A stretch of DNA of 64,000 nucleotides from CAYVAP01 sp964521065 (GTDB taxonomy: Bacteria; Bacteroidota; Bacteroidia; J057), in the NCBI GenBank assembly GCA_964521065.1, contig CAZFPQ010000001.1, positions 25,752-89,751 of the forward strand, written 5' to 3'. The position numbers were made by a program, and so were the translations under genes. Of this stretch, positions 1 through 7,928 are shown in pieces; the first letter of the stretch is position 1; every line of letters starts with the position of its first letter. The notes below the pieces were generated by a model. The model was given only the letters and a program-made list of their open reading frames with translations. It made no database searches and had not been told where the DNA came from.

Positions 1-438
1 TTTTAAAGTTGGGGAGAGTAGTCCTTGTGAAGATGAGTGGAAGGTGTCTACCTAAACTCAAAATCATAAAGTCCGTGCTTAGTAATCATGAGGTATTGGG
101 GTTTGTAGTTGAGTTTGCTTACTTAGTGCGAGACAAGACGTGTACCTTAGCATTATTTCCATTACATTTCATGCCACAGCCTAACATCCTCTTTCACGGG
201 TAAAAGTAGACAATGATCAGACCCAAAATCCCACCCCTACCTCGAATGGTATCAATTCTGGTTTAATGCGTAATAATGAGGGAGCGAATGGTTTCCCGTA
301 AATTTGACTATTAAGCCCCCTGTCGAAAAAAGGCTCTACGTGCTCAGAAACATATCTTTTCAACAGATCTTGCCCCCGCAAAATATTCAAAAACACATTT
401 TTCTAACATCAAGATAGTTTAACGCACGAATCAAAAAC
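1..438. other. Intergenic region at window start, no recognised gene
   Basis: No convincing coding sequence is seen. One 64-codon frame at 9-203 (+) opens with TTG and has no recognisable domain or signal peptide. The stretch just before the first gene is AT-rich, as expected for a promoter region, but I cannot place a clear TTTG/TAnnTTTG pair. The end of an upstream gene could lie to the left of the window. Confidence 0.5.
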
Positions 439-3400
439 ATGTCTCATATGCACCTAGATGCACAGGATCCCCTTTGGTTTAAAGATGCCATTATTTATGA
501 GCTACATATCAAGGCTTTTGCGGATGCCAACGCAGACGGAATTGGTGATTTCCAAGGCTTGATTGAGCGATTGGACTACCTCCAAGAGCTCGGAGTCACC
601 GCCATTTGGCTCCTCCCATTCTATCCTTCTCCCCAGAGAGATGGAGGATATGACATCTCTGATTATTATAAAATCAACCCTGACTATGGCACCATCAAAC
701 AATTCAAGAGGTTGATGAAACTGGCCCACGAGCGAGGATTGAAAGTGATCACGGAATTGGTCATCAACCATACATCCGATCAACATCCTTGGTTCCAACG
801 GGCTCGCAAATCCTCACCTGGCTCTAAGTACAGAGACTATTATGTCTGGAATGAGAATCAAGAAAAATATCAGGACGTACGTATCATCTTCCAAGATTTT
901 GAAAGCTCCAATTGGACCTGGGACGCTGAAGCCCAGGCATATTATTGGCATCGGTTTTACTCTCATCAGCCAGATTTGAACTATGATAATCCTGCCGTCC
1001 AAGAGGAGGTGTTCCGCATCATTGACTTCTGGATAGACTTAGGAGTAGACGGTTTTCGATTAGATGCCGTACCTTATTTGTTTGAGCGAGATGGGACTAA
1101 CTGCGAAAACCTGCCAGAAACCCATGCCTACCTCAAAAAATTGAGGGCCCACGTAGAAAAGAAAAACCCTCAAGTCATGTTGCTGGCAGAGGCCAATATG
1201 TGGCCAGAGGATTCCGCGTCCTATTTTGGGGACGGGGATGAATGCCACATGAACTACCACTTCCCCATCATGCCGAGGATGTTCATGGCTCTCAAAATGG
1301 AGGACCGCTTCCCCATTACGGACATCATCGATCAAACCCCGGACATCCCAGAGAATTGCCAGTGGGGGATGTTTCTCCGCAACCATGATGAATTGACCCT
1401 TGAAATGGTTACCGATGAGGAAAGGGACTACATGTATCGGGCTTACAACAAAGACGCCCTGTCTCGCATCAACTTGGGTATAAGACACCGATTGGCTCCG
1501 CTGCTGGACAACCACCGGCAGAAAATCGAGCTGATGAACTGTCTTCTGTTTTCTATGCCAGGAACTCCGGTAGTTTATTACGGGGATGAGATTGGGATGG
1601 GTGACAATGTCCATCTTGGCGATCGGGACGGAGTAAGAACCCCTATGCAGTGGAGCCCCGACCGAAATGCTGGATTTTCCCGGGCACACCCCCACAAACT
1701 ATTTCTTCCCCTTATCAATGACCCAGAATACCACTACGAAACGGTTAATGTAGAGACTCAGCAAAACAATTCATCTTCTCTTTTTTGGTGGATGAAGCGC
1801 ATGATCAACGTGCGTAAGCGTTACCAAGCCTTTGGGCGAGGAAATATCCAATTCTTGAATCCTGACAACGCAAAAGTGTTGGCTTTTACACGTTCATACC
1901 AAGGCCAGCACCTGCTAATCCTGGCCAACTTGAGCCGTCATCCTCAAGCTGTGGAATTGGATCTACCGGATTTCTTGGGCTACCAGCCTATCGAAATGTT
2001 TGGACAAACCTCATTTCCCAGGATAAGAAGAGAGGGGAACCGATTCACCTTAGGTGCATATGGCTATTATTGGTTCGTGCTCAAAGGGCTAGAGACACAG
2101 CCCAGTCTAAGTCCCCTCCCAGAGCTAGAGTTTACCTTGGATAATTGGCCAACCCTGCTGAAAGGCAAGAAACTCCAAAAATTGGCCGATGAATTCCTTC
2201 CCAGTTTTTTGAAGCGAAGCCAACGCTACACCTTGCCGAAGCAAACCCTCGAAAGGCTTGAGGTCGAGAAGGTTCAAATTATTCCCGCAGAAAAAATCCC
2301 CGTCGCATTTTTAATCATCAAAGCTTATTTCACCGAAGGATTCCCCGAATGGTATTTTTTGGCCCTTCACCTTGAGATACAAGATGTAAGCGACCAACAG
2401 TCAGACCCTCCCGCGCAGGATAAGACACTTCTCATTTTGAAAGAGGGAGAGCAAAGAGGATACTTGATCGAGGCCATGCACCACCCCTCCGTCCATCAAT
2501 TCTTTTTAAAACAACTCCTCAGATTGGAGAAAGGAAACCTAGGTAATTTCCGCTTCATCAGATCTAGTTCCCTAAATGGACAGAAGCTCTCCAAGGAAGA
2601 TCTTCCTACTGCCCGCAGAGCTAAGCTCTCTGGCTTAAACCACCCATTGGTATTCGGAGATCAATACTATCTCAAAATATTCCGTCGCTTAGACTCAAAC
2701 CCAAATCCCGATCTCGAAATCAATCGCAGTGCCCCTGCCGGCCTCCCTATTCCAGGCTATTTGGCTCATCTAGAGTACCGAAGAGAAGGCAGTTCCCCTT
2801 TCACGTTGGCACTCCTTCAACCTTACGTGAGCAACCAGGGGAGTGCTTGGCAGTACTTCTTTGATGCATCTCGCCGCTATTTCGAGCGCATAGAGACACA
2901 GAGTGACTTACCTAAGCCAGAACGCTTCTTCCCCAGTTTGGACCAAGCGATGCCCCAGCCTTGGCAGGATCTGCTAACTGATATGCCCCTGGAAAGGGCT
3001 CACCTGCTAGGAGCGACCGTAGGACGACTACATCTGGGGTTGATGGACCAAGAAGATCCTCAATTTAAACCTGAGTCTTTTTCCCTCCATTATCAACGCT
3101 CTTTGTTTTCGAGTTTCCAATCTTTGGTTCGCTCTACCTTTCAGCACCCAGGGCTCAAAAAGATGAAAGGAAAAAGCGAGCTATTGGAACAAAGAAAAGA
3201 TCTGCTCGCTAAGCTCAAGCGGATTTACTCCCATAAAATAGAAGCACAGAAAATTCGCATTCACAGTGACCTACATCTTGAAAAGGTCCTTTTTACTGGA
3301 GTAGACTTTTGCATCTTTGATTTCGAGGGGGAGCGCAATCGAGATTACAGTGAACTCAGGCTTCGCAAATCTCCCGTTAGAGATCTAGCTACCCTAATGG

Positions 3401-3723
3401 CGTCTTTGTATTACGTGAGCCTCAATGCCCTACAGACCCTCATAGGAACAGATGAATCTTTGTATGATCATGAGTTACTGCCCTGGGCTGAAGCCTGGGC
3501 TACAGGGATGGAGCATCAACTTACCACCGGTTATTTCTCTCAAATCAAAGGTTCAGGAGTATTGCCCGACACGATCGAAGACTGGACCATATTAAGAGAT
3601 TGCTTTTTCCTTGAAAGACATATGTATGAACTCGGCTATGAACTAAGCAATGACCGGGGCATGGCGCAGATTCCATTCTTGGGGCTTCTCCGACTGCTAA
3701 GGCAAATTCCTGAACTAGCGTAG
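439..3723 (+). CDS. treS: Trehalose synthase / maltokinase fusion protein
   Basis: Bifunctional cytoplasmic enzyme of trehalose/maltose metabolism. The N-terminal half is a GH13 trehalose synthase (maltose-trehalose isomerisation). It shows the four GH13 conserved regions: INHTSDQHPWF, GVDGFRLDAVP with the nucleophile Asp209, LLAEAN with acid/base Glu251, and FLRNHDELT with Asp317. Residues from about 560 to 1094 form a Pep2-type maltokinase: HSDLHLEKVLF near residue 940 is the phosphotransferase catalytic loop and DFEGE near 965 the metal-binding motif. The 1094-residue length matches known TreS-maltokinase fusions, which feed maltose-1-phosphate to the GlgE alpha-glucan pathway. GlgE and GlgB are not in the window but could lie to the left. 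The start is ATG at 439; an alternative ATG is three codons later. No terminator is obvious downstream. Confidence 0.95.
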   Translation: MSHMHLDAQDPLWFKDAIIYELHIKAFADANADGIGDFQGLIERLDYLQELGVTAIWLLPFYPSPQRDGGYDISDYYKINPDYGTIKQFKRLMKLAHERGLKVITELVINHTSDQHPWFQRARKSSPGSKYRDYYVWNENQEKYQDVRIIFQDFESSNWTWDAEAQAYYWHRFYSHQPDLNYDNPAVQEEVFRIIDFWIDLGVDGFRLDAVPYLFERDGTNCENLPETHAYLKKLRAHVEKKNPQVMLLAEANMWPEDSASYFGDGDECHMNYHFPIMPRMFMALKMEDRFPITDIIDQTPDIPENCQWGMFLRNHDELTLEMVTDEERDYMYRAYNKDALSRINLGIRHRLAPLLDNHRQKIELMNCLLFSMPGTPVVYYGDEIGMGDNVHLGDRDGVRTPMQWSPDRNAGFSRAHPHKLFLPLINDPEYHYETVNVETQQNNSSSLFWWMKRMINVRKRYQAFGRGNIQFLNPDNAKVLAFTRSYQGQHLLILANLSRHPQAVELDLPDFLGYQPIEMFGQTSFPRIRREGNRFTLGAYGYYWFVLKGLETQPSLSPLPELEFTLDNWPTLLKGKKLQKLADEFLPSFLKRSQRYTLPKQTLERLEVEKVQIIPAEKIPVAFLIIKAYFTEGFPEWYFLALHLEIQDVSDQQSDPPAQDKTLLILKEGEQRGYLIEAMHHPSVHQFFLKQLLRLEKGNLGNFRFIRSSSLNGQKLSKEDLPTARRAKLSGLNHPLVFGDQYYLKIFRRLDSNPNPDLEINRSAPAGLPIPGYLAHLEYRREGSSPFTLALLQPYVSNQGSAWQYFFDASRRYFERIETQSDLPKPERFFPSLDQAMPQPWQDLLTDMPLERAHLLGATVGRLHLGLMDQEDPQFKPESFSLHYQRSLFSSFQSLVRSTFQHPGLKKMKGKSELLEQRKDLLAKLKRIYSHKIEAQKIRIHSDLHLEKVLFTGVDFCIFDFEGERNRDYSELRLRKSPVRDLATLMASLYYVSLNALQTLIGTDESLYDHELLPWAEAWATGMEHQLTTGYFSQIKGSGVLPDTIEDWTILRDCFFLERHMYELGYELSNDRGMAQIPFLGLLRLLRQIPELA

Positions 3724-3936
3724 CTAGTGGCAAAGAAGCGGAAGCTATTAAGAAAGCTAGTAAACAGAGTAAGGAGATACCGAGGAGCGAAAAGCGTAGG
3801 AAAGTTGGGAAGTGAAAGAGGTTGTGAGTATTTCTAGAGTTGAAATGAGCTCATGATCTTTTTCACTTCTTCCTAGCTAGGCTTACTTCTTTTTCTTTTG
3901 GCTAATTGCGCTCAAAATCATGGGGAAGCCCATAAC

Positions 3937-5046
3937 CTACATCAACCAACCAATTCCTTCACTCAAGAAGATCAACAAAAAGGGGAGAACAAAGAAAACC
4001 AAGATTACATAGGCGACGCCATAAATGCGGCTCTTTAGGCATAGTTCTCCCAATTTCTGAGCAAGAAACACGGGGATCCGCCGAATTTTGGGAATGGGAA
4101 ATAACAAAAGTACTCCACCAAGATTGAAGAATACATGAATCAAGGCCGCTGCCAAAGCAGCAGTTCTGCCGCTACCAGTAGCGATCATAGCCGTTAAGAA
4201 AGCTGTAGTGGTGGTGCCTACGTTGGCCCCCATGATATAAGGAAAAGCTTGCTCCAGGCGCACTTTAGAGGTTGCAACCAAAGGAACGATGAGAGAAGTA
4301 GTAAGCGAACTGGACTGCATGACAGCAGTTAATCCAAACCCCGTCAGCAATCCTCGACCTGGACTTCCAAACAATATGGTGTTTAGGTTACGCTCGACCC
4401 GCCCGATAATAATCCATCTTACGATCCATATCAACAAACGGAAAGCGCCAAAAAGGGCCAATAGACCCAGGAATAAGGTCAGATACGGCCAATCTGAAAG
4501 GAAAAAAATCAGCCGGTCAGTGGCGTCCTTGATGAAGAAGATAATGCCTTCCAGGCCACTCCAATGGATATTTCCAACCTGGTTGGCGACCCATACGGAG
4601 GACCTACTCAGGCCTTGGGTCAAGGTCTCAATCCAAAATATAAAGAGCACTGAGATGATATTGAATAAATCATGAAGGGTGGCAGCCGAAACTGCGCGTC
4701 CAAATTCCTCTCGATTCCCAATATGCCCCAGTGACACGATGGTACTAGTCAAAGCCGTACCAATATTGGCCCCCAGAATCATGGGAACCGCCTGGGTTAC
4801 ACTCAAATCTCCAACGGCTACAATGGCCACGATCAGGGAAGTAGTGGTACTCGAGCTTTGTACCACGGAGGTAGCCAAAAGTCCTAAGAATAAGGCAATA
4901 AAAGGATTGGTGGCTATTTCAACCAGGTTCTGAGCCATGCCTCCACCCACTAACTGGAACCCTCCACTCATCAACTGGATGGCGGCCAAAAAAAGAATAA
5001 TCCCCCCCAAAAGAGCACCGGATTGGGCTACTCGTAGCGAGGTCAA
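3937..5046 (-). CDS. Na/Pi cotransporter family membrane protein
   Basis: Predicted inner-membrane sodium-dependent phosphate (or other anion) transporter of the NptA/PNaS family (PF02690). The two inverted family repeats are visible, each with the QSSS signature: VVQSSSTTTSLIVAIV near residue 65 and VMQSSSLTTSLIVPLV near residue 245. Eight or more hydrophobic segments fill the 369 residues. There is no C-terminal PhoU-like domain, so this is the short form. No ATG is available in frame: the open frame begins after a TAA ending at 5098, and the best start is TTG at 5046, with ATT or CTG codons further upstream as alternatives. The start is therefore uncertain, but the N-terminus reads as a complete first transmembrane segment. 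The gene stands alone; its neighbour on the same strand is a rhomboid protease about 380 bases upstream. Confidence 0.85.
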   Translation of the reverse strand: MTSLRVAQSGALLGGIILFLAAIQLMSGGFQLVGGGMAQNLVEIATNPFIALFLGLLATSVVQSSSTTTSLIVAIVAVGDLSVTQAVPMILGANIGTALTSTIVSLGHIGNREEFGRAVSAATLHDLFNIISVLFIFWIETLTQGLSRSSVWVANQVGNIHWSGLEGIIFFIKDATDRLIFFLSDWPYLTLFLGLLALFGAFRLLIWIVRWIIIGRVERNLNTILFGSPGRGLLTGFGLTAVMQSSSLTTSLIVPLVATSKVRLEQAFPYIMGANVGTTTTAFLTAMIATGSGRTAALAAALIHVFFNLGGVLLLFPIPKIRRIPVFLAQKLGELCLKSRIYGVAYVILVFFVLPFLLIFLSEGIGWLM

Positions 5047-5429
5047 AGACCGCCGAAAACCGATGTTTTTAGGAAAAGACTTGATCAGAATAATATCTTA
5101 TTTAGAGAAAAAATAACCCCAACCAAATCCTTAATTACCAAGGATGGCCGGGAACATTGATCCAGCGAAAAGTCTATAATACCATCAAACAATAGCCTTT
5201 CCACGCAATCATATTGTCCATAAATGCGACCGCAAGTTAGGCTTCCTGTACAGTAAAGGGATGATATTGAGGTTATAAAACTGTTAATTAGTTCGAAAGG
5301 CAGGCTAATCTTAGTCAAGCAATAGTAGAAAACCTGATAGGATTCGTCAGAGAAAAAGGCCCTATCATCCCATCCCTAGTTGTCAGGCTAGGTCCTTAAA
5401 GGGCTCCTTCAGCCCCATCATTTGTAGCA
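5047..5429. other. Intergenic region, weak hairpin after rhomboid gene
   Basis: No gene recognised. A short 77-codon minus-strand frame at 5085-5318 has no family signature and is probably chance. On the minus strand, just after the rhomboid stop, a GGGCT/AGCCC hairpin near 5400-5420 followed by TTT could be a weak terminator. A possible promoter for the Na/Pi transporter (TTTG, 19 bases, TAAATAAG) lies at about 5096-5129 on the minus strand, but its -7 element is a poor match. Confidence 0.4.
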
Positions 5430-6050
5430 CTAAAACTGGTTAAAGAATTGAGTAGCCGCCTCAGGCTTCATTAGGACGGTAATCACTGCGCCTGCAAGTG
5501 CCCCGAATAAATGCGCCTCATGACCAATTCGCCCCCACTGCTTAATACCAGCAACAAAGCTGAAGCCCATATAAAGAAGTGCAAAAATCCATCCAGGAAT
5601 ATAACCCGGAATAAAAATCAATCCGATGCCCATATTAGGTTCAAAAACCACCATGCTAAGCACTACAGCACTTACTGCGCCTGAAGCCCCTAACGCATTA
5701 TATGCAGGATTTTCACGATGTCTAATTAAAGCGGGCAAACTACTTATCCCAAGGCTCAAGAAATACAGCAAAGCAAACTGCCAGTGGTTGAGGTAGCGAT
5801 CAGGAGTTTCAAGGCTAAAAGCGAAAAGGTAGAATGCCCACATGTTAAAGCCCAAGTGAAACCAGCCATCATGAATGAGTCCACTGGTGAACAGTCGGTA
5901 CCATTGGCGATGTTCCCACACCATGACTGGGTTAAAAATAAAATTGCCTTTAAGACGGGCGTCGCGTTCCGCTTGAATGCTGGTGACTAGGGTAATTACC
6001 ATGATAATCCCGGCAACGGGTGAAGAAAAAAGGGATTGAATCAAGTCCAT
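5430..6050 (-). CDS. Rhomboid family intramembrane serine protease
   Basis: Membrane-embedded serine protease that cleaves transmembrane substrates within the bilayer. The catalytic serine is in GASG (Ser123) and the partner histidine in GHEAHLFGALAG (His180, aligning with the AHLGG histidine of the family). The upstream HLGFN motif (His65, Asn69) supplies the oxyanion-hole residues of rhomboids. About six hydrophobic helices are visible in 206 residues, the compact form without extra cytoplasmic domains. The ATG start places the first transmembrane helix at residues 10-25. The substrate cannot be told from context: the next gene is divergent and the downstream one is an unrelated transporter. 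Confidence 0.9.
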   Translation of the reverse strand: MDLIQSLFSSPVAGIIMVITLVTSIQAERDARLKGNFIFNPVMVWEHRQWYRLFTSGLIHDGWFHLGFNMWAFYLFAFSLETPDRYLNHWQFALLYFLSLGISSLPALIRHRENPAYNALGASGAVSAVVLSMVVFEPNMGIGLIFIPGYIPGWIFALLYMGFSFVAGIKQWGRIGHEAHLFGALAGAVITVLMKPEAATQFFNQF

Positions 6051-6305
6051 ATCTATACAACGGATATTTTTGGGGCTTAAAAAGCATTTGGGGCAACCTC
6101 GCGGCCGACATGCTTCGCTTCAATTTACTTTTCTTGGCTAGAAAAGAGAAGTGTAGGAATGCCAAAAACTTCAAAACGTATTATCAGCTCTTCAGTTATC
6201 TTAGATATAGATTATTCCTCTCGGCGTTTTTCCCACTTGATTCCCAATTGTCCAAGTACTTAGCTAGTTTCCCCTTTCCAACATTCTGATCCTTTCTTAC
6301 GTCAG

Positions 6306-7124
6306 ATGAATTCAACCACTCCTAGATCTTCCTCCCCTCTGGTCCGATTCTTCATCGAAGACCAGTTTGTTTCCTGGGTTATTGTACTCAATGCCTTAGT
6401 ACTTTTCCTGCTTTCCTTCAGAGAGCTTGAGAAAAACATGTACCTGGGAGCCCTGGATGCAATGTTTCTCCTGTACTTCTTAATAGAAGCCATCTTAAAA
6501 ATTCGTTCAATGGGCTGGAAGGGATATATGAGCAGCGGTTGGAATCGGTTTGAATTCACGATTGTGGTGGCCAGTATTCCTTCTTTGATGCTGCTATTTC
6601 ACGCTAGTCTCAGCAACATTGCCTTCGTCTTTGTATTTCGTATCGTAAGGGTGCTTCGATTTTTCAAATTCATCCGCTTCATTCCCAATCTGCAGGAATT
6701 GGTAGCGGGGATTCGACGGGCATTTAAGGCCTCAGTATTTGTCCTATTGGCCTTTTTTGTCTACAGTTTCATCGTATCACTGATCAGTTGCCGCATCTAC
6801 CAACACATTGTCCCGAGTCTATTTGGCGATCCAATTCGATCCTTCTACAACATCTTCAAGGTTTTCACCATCGAAGGCTGGTATGAGATCCCTGAACAAA
6901 TCATCCAAGATGCTCAGTTAAGTGATTGGGGAAGCTTTGGGACCAAACTATATTTCATTCTCATTGTAATCAGTGGTGGCTTACTGGGCCTTTCTATCGT
7001 CAATGCCATCTTCGTAGAAGAAATGGTAAGAGACAACAACGATGAACTGATAGAGAAAGTAGATGAAATCCAGCGTAAGCTAGACCTCCTATTGAATGAG
7101 TCTGGAGGACCTCCTTCAAGCTAG
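6306..7124 (+). CDS. Bacterial voltage-gated cation channel (NaChBac-like)
   Basis: A single-domain, six-transmembrane ion transport protein (PF00520) expected to form homotetrameric channels in the inner membrane. The S4 voltage sensor is clear, with basic residues spaced by two in RIVRVLRFFKFIRF (about residues 115-130). The pore loop carries FTIEGWYEIP; Thr188-Ile-Glu190-Gly-Trp192 aligns with the TLESW filter of NaChBac-type sodium channels, so sodium selectivity is inferred. After S6 comes an acidic C-terminal coiled coil (about residues 235-268), as in other BacNaV channels. Length, 272 residues, is normal for the family. The gene is divergent from the rhomboid protease, and no operon partner is evident. 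Confidence 0.9.
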   Translation: MNSTTPRSSSPLVRFFIEDQFVSWVIVLNALVLFLLSFRELEKNMYLGALDAMFLLYFLIEAILKIRSMGWKGYMSSGWNRFEFTIVVASIPSLMLLFHASLSNIAFVFVFRIVRVLRFFKFIRFIPNLQELVAGIRRAFKASVFVLLAFFVYSFIVSLISCRIYQHIVPSLFGDPIRSFYNIFKVFTIEGWYEIPEQIIQDAQLSDWGSFGTKLYFILIVISGGLLGLSIVNAIFVEEMVRDNNDELIEKVDEIQRKLDLLLNESGGPPSS

Positions 7125-7330
7125 CCCCATCTTACCCAGCGCCTGGAATTACGTGTTAGAGAAAAAAGTGATTTTTTTCGCGCCGGATTACAACAAAGGA
7201 ATAGCATTTGCGTATTATTTACATAAATTCGCCTTAAGAAAGGCAGAATAAGTTCTATTTTTAACATTACGATAACAAAGAGGGTTAAATAATTTATTTT
7301 TTATATTTTTTAGCCTTTTATTTTGAAAAG

Positions 7331-7362
7331 TTTGCACGTTTAAAAAACCTTCCCTACCTTTG
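7331..7362 (+). promoter_or_regulatory. Strong Bacteroidota promoter of non-coding unit 1
   Basis: TTTG at 7331-7334, a spacer of exactly 20 bases, then TACCTTTG at 7355-7362. This matches the Bacteroidota housekeeping promoter TTTG-N19/20-TAnnTTTG perfectly. The AT-rich upstream 21 bases (7316-7336) recur exactly in front of unit 2. Transcription is expected to start near 7369. Confidence 0.75.
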
Positions 7363-7498
7363 AATCGTAATCAGAAAAGCAACCATAATTACAACAGGAG
7401 ATCGGCTCCATGATAGGTTCAAATCCTTAAGTTGTAACTTGCGAGTAGTAGTAGTAGTCCTTTTTATTGAATCCTCGGCTTGTCCGAGGATTTTTTTT
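7363..7498 (+). ncRNA. Non-coding unit 1 with minimal tRNA-like fold
   Basis: Short predicted transcript between a strong promoter and a terminator, with no protein gene inside. At 7389-7437 a tRNA-like fold can be drawn: a 7-bp closing stem TTACAAC (7389-7395) with GTTGTAA (7431-7437), a D-arm-like hairpin GGAG-ATCGG-CTCC (7397-7409), and a T-arm-like AGG-TTCAAAT-CCT (7415-7427). No room is left for an anticodon arm, since the whole is about 49 nt. Directly after the closing stem comes a trailer starting CTTGCGAG with four TAG repeats and TCCTTTTTA (7438-7466), nearly identical to that of unit 2. The only small frame inside (ATG at 7410) has six codons. Function unknown; it could be a decayed tRNA, a tRNA mimic or an unrelated small RNA. 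Confidence 0.45.
7470..7498 (+). terminator. Rho-independent terminator of non-coding unit 1
   Basis: Nine-base-pair stem AATCCTCGG (7470-7478) with CCGAGGATT (7484-7492), a 5-nt loop, then an uninterrupted run of T to 7498. Confidence 0.85.
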
Positions 7499-7562
7499 AT
7501 TTGGTGATGGATCCGGCTTAAAAATGAAGGAAAAATATTTTTTCCATTTTTATTTTGAAAAG

Positions 7563-7594
7563 TTTGCAAAAAACAAGGCCTATCCCTATGTTTG
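7563..7594 (+). promoter_or_regulatory. Strong Bacteroidota promoter of non-coding unit 2
   Basis: TTTG at 7563-7566, a 20-base spacer, then TATGTTTG at 7587-7594. The 21 bases preceding and including the TTTG are identical to those of the unit 1 promoter. The start of transcription is expected near 7601. Confidence 0.75.
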
Positions 7595-7851
7595 TAGTGT
7601 TGAGAGCAACGAAAAGTTGCGGTTCTTTAAAAACTACTCAAAAGCTTTATCTCAAGCATCTATTCTGCAGGATGGCGGAAAATGGCAAACGCACCCTCTG
7701 GTCTCGGGGGCGAGGGTTTGGGATAAAGCCCCTTCACTCCGTGAAGGGGCCTAACCACCTTTTGAAGGTTCGATCCCTTCTCCTGCAGCTCGCGAGTAGT
7801 AGTAGTCCTTTTTAATCGGTCCCCGGAGGTAGTAGCCCGGGGATTTTTTTT
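7595..7851 (+). ncRNA. Non-coding unit 2 with long tRNA-like fold
   Basis: Predicted transcript of about 250 nt. The leader has a hairpin GCAAC-GAAAA-GTTGC (7606-7620). At 7665-7788 lies a tRNA-like domain: an 8-bp acceptor-like stem CTGCAGGA (7665-7672) with TCCTGCAG (7781-7788), a leucine-tRNA-like D arm (GCG at 7675-7677 with CGC at 7690-7692), and a perfect T arm GAAGG-TTCGATC-CCTTC (7764-7780). The middle does not fit a tRNA. No seven-base anticodon loop with U33 and a paired stem can be drawn, and a 10-bp hairpin GCCCCTTCAC-TCC-GTGAAGGGGC (7728-7750) stands where a variable arm would be. At about 124 nt the domain is longer than class II tRNAs. It is followed by a trailer CTCGCGAG with three TAG repeats and TCCTTTTTA (7789-7814). 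It could be a pseudo-tRNA or a new structured RNA. Confidence 0.5.
7820..7851 (+). terminator. Rho-independent terminator of non-coding unit 2
   Basis: Stem TCCCCGG (7820-7826) with CCGGGGA (7837-7843), loop of 10 nt containing another TAGTAG, then eight T residues to 7851. Confidence 0.8.
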
Positions 7852-7928
7852 GTCCTCAAACCAAATCAAGGTATTTTCACATGGATTTGAGAGCCACGAC
7901 ACTGGCTCACCCCTCTAAGTTTTGTTCT

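Noticed and set aside
9..203. 64-codon frame on the + strand beginning with TTG
   Set aside because: No domain, signal peptide or ribosome-binding context; length is within chance expectation.
1060..1695. 211-codon frame on the minus strand inside treS
   Set aside because: Shadow of the well-supported trehalose synthase; its translation has no family signature.
5085..5318. 77-codon minus-strand frame upstream of the Na/Pi transporter
   Set aside because: No recognisable sequence features and lies in AT-rich promoter territory.
7389..7788. Ordinary tRNA genes
   Set aside because: Neither unit folds into a standard tRNA: unit 1 is too short for an anticodon arm, unit 2 lacks a plausible anticodon loop and is too long.
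7555..7815. 86-codon frame across non-coding unit 2
   Set aside because: It starts upstream of the mapped -33/-7 elements and runs through the RNA stems, so it cannot be translated from that transcript.
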